Source of the DNA: DASXTC01 sp036505635
GTDB taxonomy: Bacteria; Acidobacteriota; Polarisedimenticolia; JACPZX01; DASXTC01
Direction: 5' to 3'
Length of the DNA: 64,000 bases
Assembly: GCA_036505635.1 (NCBI GenBank)
Contig: DASXTC010000037.1
Coordinates: forward strand, 62,001-126,000
Shown here: one piece after another, positions 5,941-15,503 of the stretch
Layout: every line of letters begins with the position of its first letter
Position numbering within the stretch: position 1 is the stretch's first letter
The notes under the pieces: model-generated
What the model was told of the DNA's origin: nothing
The model's database searches: none
The model's input: only the letters and a program-made list of their open reading frames with translations
Made by a program: the position numbers and the translations under genes

Positions 5941-6714
5941 CCGGAGGGGCCAAAGACGGGAGACTTGGCTGGACCAGCATCAACGTCCGATAAGGAGTAT
6001 TATGTCAACTTATGGGTGCCGGCGGGAAGCGCCAAGCTGAAGGGCCCTCGGGAGACGTCGATCCCGCCCTCCGCTGACATCTCCCTCCATCACCCAGCCA
6101 CGCGCCCCCAGCAAGTGTTTGTCCGATGTGGATGAGCGCTTTGTCGACCAGACGAGTCAGCGTGCCGAGAACCTGAAACTCATCCAGGTCGTTCCCGCAG
6201 ACGGCGGCCTACGAACCAAGTGTCCACGCCACACCCCTTTTTCGATCTCTGACAGGAGTCCGTAGCTCCAGTCCAGGGCCGCCCGGAATCTTCGATGTCT
6301 CTCGATTGCCAGCGGACTGCCGCCGCTGAGCAGCCTGAAGCAATCGCAGAAAGAGCACGCAGGCGAGCGGCGGCGAACTCGGTCGCCAGGGGGGGATGCC
6401 ATCCAGCACGAGCCGGGAATTCACCTTTTACGTCATCTGCCCCCGCCGTGCAGTCGCACCACGTCCCCTTCATCACGGATGAGGCTGCTTCCTCCCCTGT
6501 CCTGTTTCGTTTCAGGTGGGACGTTCCACGTTTCGCCGCTGGCCAATCAGGGCCCCCGAGCGCTTCGAGTCCCCTCTCGCAGTTTCGACAATCAAGCCGC
6601 GACCTTGGGCTATCCGGAGGCCTCGTCCTCGAACTGGCATGAATCTGTCAACAGGGATCGACGCCGAGGCGCCGGGAGAGTCCCGGCCGCCAAACCTGAA
6701 TGGAGGTCAACCGG
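5941..6714. other. Gene-poor stretch with decayed sequence
   Basis: No intact gene is convincing here. The frame of the XRE gene continues past its stop to about 6132 with protein-like composition (DKEYYVNLWVPAGSAKLK). The minus strand at 6229-6415 holds a decayed ATPase-regulator fragment, listed separately. A 7-bp perfect hairpin with a 3-base loop (6671-6687) lies just before the transposase fragment. The remainder looks non-coding. Confidence 0.5.
6229..6415 (-). pseudogene. Decayed fragment of an AfsR/LuxR-type ATPase regulator
   Basis: Three consecutive minus-strand segments in three frames line up with one conserved block of large signal-transducing ATPases (AfsR/SARP or LuxR type): LVLDGIP (about 6415-6392), PLATEFAAARLRALS (about 6392-6348), then FRLLSGGSPLAIERHR and RAALDWSYGLLSEIEK (6345-6229). 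From memory the intact block reads LDGIPLAIELAAARxRALS, then FRLLTGGSRTALPRHQTLRA, then LDWSYDLLSEAE. The order is preserved, with a frameshift and a short internal deletion, so this is a fossil and not a gene. Confidence 0.65.
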
Positions 6715-7140
6715 ATGCCCACCAATCGCTCAGCCGACCTGCGCACCTTCTGGCCGCCCTGCTGTCCGAACCGCGAATGCCCGCAAGCCGACTCGCCGGA
6801 ACGCAACGGGTTCTTCCGACACGGTCACTACGTAACACGGACGAGGGGCCGGCGGATTCCGAGGTTCCTCTGCCGGGCGTGCCGCAGGACGATGTCGAGC
6901 CAGACCTTCAACTCTACTTACAGGCTCAGGAAGCCGGAGCTGGAGAACGCGATTCTCCAGGAGCTCGCGCAAGGAGCATCGATGCGGCGGGTCGCCGAGA
7001 TACTCGGCATCAACCGCAAGACGGTGTCGAGACGATTGATGCGCGTTCGACGACAGACCACTCCGCCGGTGGAGGCGGAGGCTCTCGATCTGACTGCGAA
7101 GGCGGTGGCGGACCCGGGCTCAAGTCGGGAGACGATCTGA
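6715..7140 (+). pseudogene. Truncated transposase: zinc ribbon and HTH only
   Basis: The N-terminus has a zinc-ribbon-like CPNREC and CRAC separated by a basic linker, then a helix-turn-helix (ASMRRVAEILGINRKTVSRR). This is the front end of IS1-like or related transposases. The DDE catalytic domain that should follow is missing: the frame ends at 7140 after a short unrelated tail overlapping the last 21 bases of parB on the other strand. ATG 6715 has GGAGG eight bases upstream and is preferred to ATG 6700. The break point suggests insertion or deletion right at the end of parB. Confidence 0.65.
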
Positions 7141-8010
7141 GCTTTCGATCTGCTTGATCAGATCTCTCAACGCCGCGAGCACGTCGGCCTTCTGGACCTC
7201 GGATCGCTCGAAGCGAAGGTTCACGGAGAAGCGCTGCTCTTTCGAGTGGAACCTGAACGTGACCGGGCGGCTGATCGGTGGCGAGGTCTGGGCTTCATCG
7301 CCGATGGCCGGAGCCGACATGGGATCGGCGGGAGCCTGGGTGCCGGTCTTGATTCGGCGGGCCTCCTCCCGCGAGAGGCCGTCGCGGGCGATCAGGTCGA
7401 CGAAGCCACGCATCTCCTCGAGACTGTTCTGGCGCGCGACCTCCACAAGTAAGGACTTACTTGAAATGTCGGCGCGCCGACAGACTTCACGTATCTCCTC
7501 AGGGATGTTGGCGATGGCGAGCAGCTCGGTGATGGTCGTCCTCGACTTGCTGAGTTTCTGGGCCACCTTCTCGTGCGTGTAGCTGAATCTCTCGCAAAGG
7601 TAGAGGATGGCGTCGGCCTCCTCGAAGGGCTCGAGATCGCGGCGCTGGAGGTTCTCGATCAGCGAGATCTCGAGCACGCCGCGCTCGTCCACGTCCATCT
7701 CGATGCAGGGTATCTGTGTCAGGCCGGCCGCTTTGCTCGCATGGTACCGGCGCTCGCCCGCGATGATCTGAAAACGCCCGCCGACCTCACGGACGAGGAC
7801 CGGCTCGAGAATCCCCTTCTCCTTGATCGATGAGATCAGATCGGAGAGATCCCCCAGGCTCTTTCTGGGCTGGTGCGGGTTGACGTCCAGAAGCCCCAGC
7901 TCGATCATCCGCCCGATCGCCTGGGGGTCGCGCGGCGTGGCGAGCTCCTCGACGAAGTGGAAGTCGTGCCTCATTCTCAATTCGTTGGGAAGCCCTCGAA
8001 GTTTAGACAC
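7120..8010 (-). CDS. parB: Chromosome partitioning protein ParB
   Basis: A 296-residue ParB/Spo0J-family protein. The N-terminal nuclease-like/CTP-binding domain is clear (VNPHQPRKSLGDLSDLISS, then the GERRYHASKAAG box and ISLIENLQRRDLEPFEEA), followed by the central HTH (YTHEKVAQKLSKSRTTITELL) and a C-terminal dimerisation region. It binds parS sites, slides as a CTP-dependent clamp and stimulates ParA. GTG 8010 is chosen since GAGGAGG precedes it; it overlaps the end of parA by eight bases. No perfect parS site was found in the window. The 3' end is overlapped by the transposase fragment. Confidence 0.93.
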   Translation of the reverse strand: MSKLRGLPNELRMRHDFHFVEELATPRDPQAIGRMIELGLLDVNPHQPRKSLGDLSDLISSIKEKGILEPVLVREVGGRFQIIAGERRYHASKAAGLTQIPCIEMDVDERGVLEISLIENLQRRDLEPFEEADAILYLCERFSYTHEKVAQKLSKSRTTITELLAIANIPEEIREVCRRADISSKSLLVEVARQNSLEEMRGFVDLIARDGLSREEARRIKTGTQAPADPMSAPAIGDEAQTSPPISRPVTFRFHSKEQRFSVNLRFERSEVQKADVLAALRDLIKQIESSDRLPT

Positions 8011-8758
8011 GGCCGATGACCTCCTCAGAAAGTCTGTAGTAGTCCAGAGCACCGCTGCTGTCGGGTGCGAAGCTGAAAATCGATTCTTTGTATGCGGGGC
8101 TCTCCTCGAGCCGGACGTTTTTCGAGATGACGGTCTTGAAGACCTTGTCTCCGAAAACCTGGACGATCTGCTTCTTGATGTCGCGGCCCAGCACGGTGCG
8201 CTTGTCGTGTAGCGTGATCAGGACGCCCAGCAGCTCCAGATGGGGGTTCGGTCGCGCCTTGACCTTCTCGATGGTCTCCAGGAGGTCATCGGTTCCCTCC
8301 AGGGAGAAGTAGGAGCTCTGCACCGGGACGAGCAGGTGGCTGGAGGCGACCAGCGCGTTGATCGTCAGAAGGCCCAGGGTCGGGGGCGTATCGATGATGA
8401 TGTACTCGTAGTCGGCTGCCATCTCTTTCATCCGATCCTTGAGGCGGAAGTGGCTGTCCATCTCCCCGACCAGCCGGCTTTCGAGCTTCGCCAACGAGAT
8501 CCGGGCCGGCGCGATATCCAGGTAGAGGATGGGAGACTTGACGATGACGTCCCTGAGCGTGAGGCCCGGCTCCACAAGAGCCTCGTAAACCGATCGGCGA
8601 TTGGAGTCGCGTTCGAGATACGAGAGCGTGCAGTTTCCCTGGGGGTCCAGGTCGACCAGCAGAGTCTTGAGGCCTTTTTGCGCGAGGGCCGCACCCAGGT
8701 TGATCGCCGTGGTGGTCTTGCCGACGCCCCCTTTCTGGTTCGCGATGGCGAGGATCAT
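8003..8758 (-). CDS. parA: Chromosome partitioning ATPase ParA (Soj)
   Basis: A 251-residue P-loop ATPase with the deviant Walker A KGGVGKTT at residues 9-16, the A' motif VDLDPQGN and Walker B YIIIDTPPTLG. It lacks an N-terminal HTH, so it is the chromosomal Soj type and not a plasmid type Ia ParA. It forms ATP-dependent dimers on DNA that ParB complexes follow during origin segregation. It is translated from ATG 8758 with CCGGAG upstream, overlaps parB, and has its own strong promoter at 8866-8895. Confidence 0.95.
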   Translation of the reverse strand: MILAIANQKGGVGKTTTAINLGAALAQKGLKTLLVDLDPQGNCTLSYLERDSNRRSVYEALVEPGLTLRDVIVKSPILYLDIAPARISLAKLESRLVGEMDSHFRLKDRMKEMAADYEYIIIDTPPTLGLLTINALVASSHLLVPVQSSYFSLEGTDDLLETIEKVKARPNPHLELLGVLITLHDKRTVLGRDIKKQIVQVFGDKVFKTVISKNVRLEESPAYKESIFSFAPDSSGALDYYRLSEEVIGRV

Positions 8759-8865
8759 CTCCGGCTCGAAGGGTGTACCCGGCGGTCCGCGTGTCTGATG
8801 TGAAATGCCCGACGATTGGTAGGAGCCCGACCGGATGCCTCACGTGCGCATTCAGAAGGCGACCC

Positions 8866-8895
8866 ATTCTAGGGGGGTAGCGGCAGCGGTGTCAA
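8866..8895 (-). promoter_or_regulatory. Sigma70-type promoter of parAB
   Basis: On the minus strand TTGACA (8895-8890) and TAGAAT (8871-8866) are separated by 18 bases, about 100 bases upstream of parA. The palindromic core TCACGTG lies nearby at about 8840, but only about 9 of 16 positions match parS. Confidence 0.7.
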
Positions 8896-8925
8896 GGTGA
8901 AGGTGGATGAGCGCCTGGGCGCGCT

Positions 8926-9408
8926 CTACATCACCTTGCCGAGATCCTCGGGATCGAGTTTCTCGAGCCACTGTCTGAGGCGATCAGACTCGGTGGCGTC
9001 CCGCGCCATGTCCACGCTCCGGGCACGGGTGATGACCTCTTCCTCGACGAAGATCGGCGCGTCGGCCCGGAGGGCGACGGCGATGGCGTCGCTGGGCCGG
9101 GAGTCCACCAGGACCGTATCGCCGCCGTGGACCATGTGGATGACCGCATAGAACGTGTTCTCCTTCAGGTCGCTGATGACGACCTTCTGGATTCTGGCAT
9201 CGAGCTGCCCGAGCACGTTCTTGAGCAGGTCGTGCGTCATCGGCCTCGGCGTGGAGATCTTCTCGATTTGCAGCGCGATCGCGTTGGCCTCGAAAAGACC
9301 CACCCAGATCGGCAGCACGGCGTCGCTCTTGGGGTCCTTCAGAATGATGATGGGCATCTGGGTAATCGGATCGATCATCAGGCCCTTGATTTTCATCTCC
9401 ACGGTCAT
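8926..9408 (-). CDS. Bifunctional nuclease family protein (DUF151)
   Basis: A 160-residue protein of the BFN/DUF151 family. Diagnostic stretches are PIIILKDPKSDAVLPIWVG near the N-terminus, the central ARIQKVVISDLKENTFYA and DSRPSDAIAVALRADAPI. Family members have been reported to have DNase and RNase activity in plants and in Mycobacterium-related studies, but the bacterial role is poorly defined. Start ATG 9408; a second ATG at 9396 is possible. It has its own promoter within the 3' end of miaB. Confidence 0.88.
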   Translation of the reverse strand: MTVEMKIKGLMIDPITQMPIIILKDPKSDAVLPIWVGLFEANAIALQIEKISTPRPMTHDLLKNVLGQLDARIQKVVISDLKENTFYAVIHMVHGGDTVLVDSRPSDAIAVALRADAPIFVEEEVITRARSVDMARDATESDRLRQWLEKLDPEDLGKVM

Positions 9409-9496
9409 ATCCCGGTCAGCCTTCCTGTCGCGGCGCTATCGCACCGCATCCAACTCCGAACGATAAGCAGCATTCCGCGACGCGTTTCATGCCTCA

Positions 9497-9525
9497 TCTA
9501 TATGCCTCAATCGTCACGAAGTCAA
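9497..9525 (-). promoter_or_regulatory. Sigma70-type promoter of the DUF151 gene
   Basis: TTGACT (9525-9520) and TATAGA (9502-9497) on the minus strand with a 17-base spacer. The -35 part lies inside the last codons of miaB. Confidence 0.6.
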
Positions 9526-10953
9526 GTGGCTTTCAGGCAGACCGGTAAGGCTGTGCAGGCCGGCGTGTGTGACCTTCACCGGCACGAAACGTCCCACCAT
9601 CGAGGGATCACCGGGCAGGTTCACGAGATGGTTCTGGCTCGTGCGCCCGCACACCTGTCCGGGCTTCCGGCTCGATGGACCATCCACCAGAACCTCCATC
9701 AGAGATCCCTCCAGGGCGCGGTGCTTCTCCATCTGGATCTCGTCCTGGAGTCGTTGAAGTCTGTGCAGGCGGTCTTTTTTCGTCGCGGGAGACACATCGT
9801 CCGGCCATTCGGCGGCGGGGGTGTCGGGACGCGGCGAGTAGATGAACGAGAATATCGAATCGGGGCGGACGAGCCGCACCATCTCCATGGTCAGCTCGAA
9901 ATCGTGATCCGTCTCCCCTGGAAACCCGACGATGATGTCGGTCGAGAGCGTCACGTCGGGGATCCGCTCCCGGAGCCGCGCGACCCTGTCCATGTACTGC
10001 TCACGCGTATACCCGCGATGCATCCGACCGAGGATTCCATTGGAGCCCGACTGCACCGGAAGATGGAGATGGTGGCAGATGGCATCATGCGCGGCCATTG
10101 CCTCGATGATTGAGTTCTTGAAATGGAGCGGATGACTCGTCGTGAACCGCACGCGCCGGACGCCGGGTACGCGCGCGACGGCGCCGAGCAAGCGCGTGAA
10201 GTCCCACGGTTGCCCTCCCCCGCCGGGGTGATGCCAGGCGTTGACGTTCTGTCCGAGCAGCTCGATCTCGATCAGACCCCCCGCCACGCAGCGGCGCGCC
10301 TCGCCCAGGATCGCCTCCGGCGCCCGGCAGACCTCGCGGCCACGTGTGAACGGAACGATGCAGAACGTGCAGTTCTTGTTGCATCCCTCCATGACCGTGA
10401 CGTAGGCCCGGGTGCGCGAGACGCGCAGGACCTCCTCGTTTTCCGGCACGAGGCTCTCCTTCGGGTCGAACACGGCCAACGCGCGCCGCCGGCGCCGGGA
10501 ATCCTCGATGAGCTCCGGCAGCGCGTCGAGTCGGCGTGGCCCCATGACCAGATCCACGTAGGGCGCCCTCGCGAAGATCCTCTCCTGCTCCTGCTGCGCC
10601 ACGCATCCGCAGACCCCCAGCACCGTATGAGGGCGCGCCGTCTTGTGTCTCTTCAGCTGTCCCAGACGTGTGAAGACCTTGTGCGCTGCCTTTTCCCGCA
10701 CGGAGCAGGTGTTCAGCAGGATGACGTCGGCCTCCTCCACGTTGGGGGCCGCGCGCAGCCCGAGCGACTGAAGGACTCCCGCCATCTTCTCCGAGTCATG
10801 CTCGTTCATCTGGCAGCCCCAGGTCTCTATCCGATAGGTAGAGAGGCCCTCGAGCCCTGCGGCAGGTCGCGCGGCGGATTCCTCCCGCGCGGGGCCCATG
10901 GGGGGAGAGGTCCTCGAGGCGCCTGGGGATCGGATCGTAACCAGCTCAGACAC
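9514..10953 (-). CDS. miaB: tRNA-2-methylthio-N6-dimethylallyladenosine synthase MiaB
   Basis: A 479-residue radical-SAM methylthiotransferase. The N-terminal UPF0004 domain carries three cluster-binding cysteines (ETWGCQMNEHD, LLNTCSVREKA, VCGCVAQ), the radical SAM core has CNKNCTFCIVP, and a TRAM domain closes the C-terminus. It adds a methylthio group to i6A37 of tRNAs reading UNN codons. GTG 10953 is chosen because GGAGG lies six bases before it and it overlaps the HIT gene stop; the start at 10989 would overlap that gene by 44 bases. It is the last gene of the rpsA unit. Confidence 0.95.
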   Translation of the reverse strand: MSELVTIRSPGASRTSPPMGPAREESAARPAAGLEGLSTYRIETWGCQMNEHDSEKMAGVLQSLGLRAAPNVEEADVILLNTCSVREKAAHKVFTRLGQLKRHKTARPHTVLGVCGCVAQQEQERIFARAPYVDLVMGPRRLDALPELIEDSRRRRRALAVFDPKESLVPENEEVLRVSRTRAYVTVMEGCNKNCTFCIVPFTRGREVCRAPEAILGEARRCVAGGLIEIELLGQNVNAWHHPGGGGQPWDFTRLLGAVARVPGVRRVRFTTSHPLHFKNSIIEAMAAHDAICHHLHLPVQSGSNGILGRMHRGYTREQYMDRVARLRERIPDVTLSTDIIVGFPGETDHDFELTMEMVRLVRPDSIFSFIYSPRPDTPAAEWPDDVSPATKKDRLHRLQRLQDEIQMEKHRALEGSLMEVLVDGPSSRKPGQVCGRTSQNHLVNLPGDPSMVGRFVPVKVTHAGLHSLTGLPESHLTS

Positions 10954-11461
10954 GAGAACCTCCGCGGCCCGGTCCGAGGAGCTCGTCAAGCGCCCGTCGC
11001 AGGCGGTCGCGGGTCACGGCGAGCTCCTCCGGTATGATACGCGTCCTGGCGGTGACAGCCATGAAGTTCGTGTCCCCTTCCCACCGTGGCAGCACGTGCA
11101 GGTGATAGTGGTCCTGAATGCCCGCGCCGGCGGCCTTGCCGATGTTCATCCCCATGTTGATGCCATCGCAGCTGTACGTGTCCCTGAGAGCCGTCTCGCA
11201 CGCGGTCGCCAGGTCCATCATCTCGGCCCGCGCCTCGGGGGCCGACAGCGATGGGGAGGCCACATGGCCGTTGGGGACGACCAGCATGTGGCCATTCGTG
11301 TAGGGGTACAGGTTCAGGATGACGAAGTTGTGGGCGCCCTGGTAGAGCAGCAGGCTGCCTGCCTCATCGGCCCGCGCGCGCGCCGCGCAGAAGATGCACT
11401 CGCCTTGCGCTCTCGCTTCGACCAGGTAGGAATACCTCCAGGGCGCGAAGAGGCTCTCCAT
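10946..11461 (-). CDS. HIT-domain nucleotide hydrolase/phosphorylase
   Basis: A 171-residue histidine-triad protein: the signature HYHLHVLPRW near residue 129 contains the H-x-H-x-H motif with its nucleophilic histidine, and the N-terminal part has CIFC and the substrate-loop region LYPYTNGHMLVVPNGHVA. Size and the CxxC suggest the branch close to diadenosine-tetraphosphate phosphorylase/hydrolases. It may act on dinucleoside polyphosphates or adenylated nucleotides. It lies in the rpsA operon with an eight-base overlap into miaB. Confidence 0.88.
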   Translation of the reverse strand: MESLFAPWRYSYLVEARAQGECIFCAARARADEAGSLLLYQGAHNFVILNLYPYTNGHMLVVPNGHVASPSLSAPEARAEMMDLATACETALRDTYSCDGINMGMNIGKAAGAGIQDHYHLHVLPRWEGDTNFMAVTARTRIIPEELAVTRDRLRRALDELLGPGRGGSRV

Positions 11462-11478
11462 CGCAGACCATCCCGGCG

Positions 11479-11785
11479 CTACCGATTGATGAGCTCCTTG
11501 AGCTCCTTGCCCGGCTTGAAATAGGGGATCTTCTTCGCCGGCACGTGCACTTTCTCGCCGGTCTTGGGGTTCCTGCCCTGACGGGATCGGCGCTGGCGGA
11601 TGCGAAAGCTGCCGAAGCCCCGCAGCTCTATCTTCTGATCCTTGTGCAGCGCCTCCACGATCGAGTCGAAGACCGTCTTGACGATGACCTCGGCGTGCTT
11701 CTTGGTCAGCTCGGAAACGCGGGAGACTTCCTCGACCAGCTCGGCCTTCGTCATCGCCCCGCGAGGCTGTGCTCCATCCTCTGGC

Positions 11786-11805
<20 letters not shown>
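11479..11805 (-). CDS. HU/IHF-family DNA-binding protein
   Basis: A 108-residue HU/IHF protein: MTKAELVEEVSRVSELTKK begins the helical core and GRNPKTGEKVHVPAKK is the DNA-bending arm signature (RNP…). The rpsA-adjacent position matches that of IHF beta (ihfB) in proteobacteria. Two starts are possible: ATG 11805, with AGAGGAGT nine bases upstream but an extra 17-residue N-terminus inside the end of rpsA, and ATG 11754, which gives the usual 91-residue protein. The former is used here for its ribosome-binding site. Confidence 0.88.
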
Positions 11806-13687
<1,882 letters not shown>

Positions 13688-13815
13688 AGCACCCCCCCGG
13701 AGTAAGCTGTGCTGGGCTTCGGCCGGTAACGGAGGACATCCACACTCTTCCATCCGATCGCCTCGATCGTCGTTGAAGTGGTGCGAATGTCTTTCCTAAG
13801 TCGAAGGAAACACGA

Positions 13816-13844
13816 AGTATACTGACGCACCTGGGACCTGTCAA
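13816..13844 (-). promoter_or_regulatory. Sigma70-type promoter of the rpsA unit
   Basis: TTGACA (13844-13839) and TATACT (13821-13816) with 17-base spacing on the minus strand, about 130 bases upstream of rpsA: a near-consensus housekeeping promoter. Confidence 0.75.
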
Positions 13845-13855
13845 GAGCGCCGTGG

Positions 13856-13884
13856 CCGTCTCACGTTCATTCTGGAAGAGACGG
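13856..13884 (-). terminator. Hairpin after the outer-membrane protein gene
   Basis: A perfect 7-bp stem (CCGTCTC 13856-13862 with GAGACGG 13878-13884) and a 15-base loop begin six bases after the stop of the outer-membrane protein gene. There is no U-tract, so it may mark a Rho-dependent or weak terminator before the rpsA promoter. Confidence 0.35.
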
Positions 13885-13889
13885 ACCGC

Positions 13890-15287
13890 CTATTTGCCGC
13901 CGAGGATGACGTCAAAGCCGACGCGGATCTCATAGAAATCGTCGAGCTCCGCTTCGATCTCGATCCCGGCGTTTCCACCACCGCCCTGGAAGTTGGGGAA
14001 GTCCCAGCTCGGATCGGGGGGGGGAACCGTGCATGGGGGGCGGATCTCGAATTGATCCCGATAGCACGTGTCTGAGATGGAGGGGTTCCGGCGATCCTTC
14101 AGGTTGAAGTTGTCCAACCGGGCCTTAATGGTGAACGAGTCATCCTGGTAGTTGACCCAGCGCGCGTCCGCGCGGAACGCAAAGATCTCGTTGACGAAGA
14201 AGCGGAGCCCCGCCTCGGCGGAAAGAAAGGTCGTGTCGTTGCCCTCCCAGGGAGAATCGAATCGGCGCATCCACCTTCCGATCCCCGCACCCAGGTAAGG
14301 GATGATCCGGCTGTCGGCTTTCGTGTTGAAATTCCAGTTCGCGCTGGCGGAGACGGTGAAGGTGTTGATGTTGATCTGGTTTCCACGGTTGCGGAAGGCG
14401 GTGGGATTCTCGTACACGCGGTTCACGAACCCGGTCACGTCGTCGAAGACCTCTCCCGCCGGCACGAGCGAACCTGGGTCATCGCGCCGTTCCGGAAAAT
14501 AGAGGGGGATATTGTAATTGGGATCCGCGGCGTGACGGCTCGAGATGACGTTGGGGTGCTCCCCGGGAAACTCCTGATCGGTGGAGAGGAGTACGATCGA
14601 ACGGTAGTCGGCGTTGGCCCAGGTGAACTGGTAGAACTCCGCGAGCGCGCGAGCCCTGGGATCCGAGATATCGTTGATCGACGCGGTCAGCAGCGGATCG
14701 AGGTTCTTTGTCAGATCCACGCGTTGCTTGCCGAAGCCGATGTCGACCTCGACCTCGAGGTGACGCGTGATGTTGTACCCGCCCCGAAGGCCCAGCTGGA
14801 ACTCCGAATCGTCTGTCTGGACCGCGCCGTTGGTCTTGATTCCGGTGGCGTTGTAGAGCCACTCGGTCTCCTGGTCGCCATCGCATTCGTCGAAGTACGG
14901 GGCCCTCGGGTCGCCGTTCGGATCGAGCGGAGCCTTGCTGCCGTTGCACGGTGCCGAAAAGAACTGGCCGCCGAACCCCGTCGTGAAGGGGTAGTTGGGA
15001 TCTCCCGTGCCGTCACCGCCCACCTTGCCCAGGTTCGGCACGTAATACGTGGTGGAGTCGAAGGAATCGTACGCGCGATACGGCTCAACGCGGGTCTCGG
15101 TGATCTGACCTTTCTGGATGGCCGAAGGGATGTCGTTCGCGAAGAATCCGCCGAAGTACAGGAAGACTTCCCACGAGTTCTTCTTGTTCTGCGCCATGGC
15201 CGGCACGCTGCACAGCACCACCACGGCCGCGACAAGCACCGCGCGGAGCCCCCTCCGCGCGAACCCTGAGACCTCTGCGAGGTTCAT
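13890..15287 (-). CDS. Outer-membrane beta-barrel protein
   Basis: A 465-residue protein with a signal peptide (hydrophobic core LRAVLVAAVVVLCSVPAMAQ, cleavage after AMA) followed by alternating polar/hydrophobic strands (GGYNITRHLEVEVDIGFG, TVSASANWNFNTKADSRII, YLGAGIGRWMRRF, YEIRVGFDVILGG) typical of outer-membrane barrels of the OmpA/OmpW-like or porin-like type. ATG 15287 has GAGGAG upstream and gives the signal peptide at the right place; the longer reading would bury it. No OmpA peptidoglycan-binding domain is present. Transport or structural role unknown. Confidence 0.8.
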   Translation of the reverse strand: MNLAEVSGFARRGLRAVLVAAVVVLCSVPAMAQNKKNSWEVFLYFGGFFANDIPSAIQKGQITETRVEPYRAYDSFDSTTYYVPNLGKVGGDGTGDPNYPFTTGFGGQFFSAPCNGSKAPLDPNGDPRAPYFDECDGDQETEWLYNATGIKTNGAVQTDDSEFQLGLRGGYNITRHLEVEVDIGFGKQRVDLTKNLDPLLTASINDISDPRARALAEFYQFTWANADYRSIVLLSTDQEFPGEHPNVISSRHAADPNYNIPLYFPERRDDPGSLVPAGEVFDDVTGFVNRVYENPTAFRNRGNQININTFTVSASANWNFNTKADSRIIPYLGAGIGRWMRRFDSPWEGNDTTFLSAEAGLRFFVNEIFAFRADARWVNYQDDSFTIKARLDNFNLKDRRNPSISDTCYRDQFEIRPPCTVPPPDPSWDFPNFQGGGGNAGIEIEAELDDFYEIRVGFDVILGGK

Positions 15288-15503
15288 CCCCCACTCCTCA
15301 TCGAAGGCGGCGGAGCACGACACCGTGGCCGCGAACGCCCCCCTCGGACAGACCGGCAGATCCATCCGCCGGGCCGGACACCCACACGCCCTTTAGACCC
15401 ACGCCCGCCGGAAAAGATGACGGGCCATCGAGCCTCATCTCACGGTGGTGGATCTGCCTGGCTGGTAAAGAGCGCGAAGAGTAACACAGGTCCGAAAAAA
15501 GTG

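Noticed and set aside
5941..6715. tRNA or small RNA gene in the gene-poor stretch
   Set aside because: No cloverleaf-like pattern or T-loop motif was seen.
8839..8854. CACGTG-centred sequence near parA, and similar cores near 10340 and 19117, as parS sites
   Set aside because: Each matches only about 9 of 16 positions of the parS consensus and lacks the flanking palindrome.
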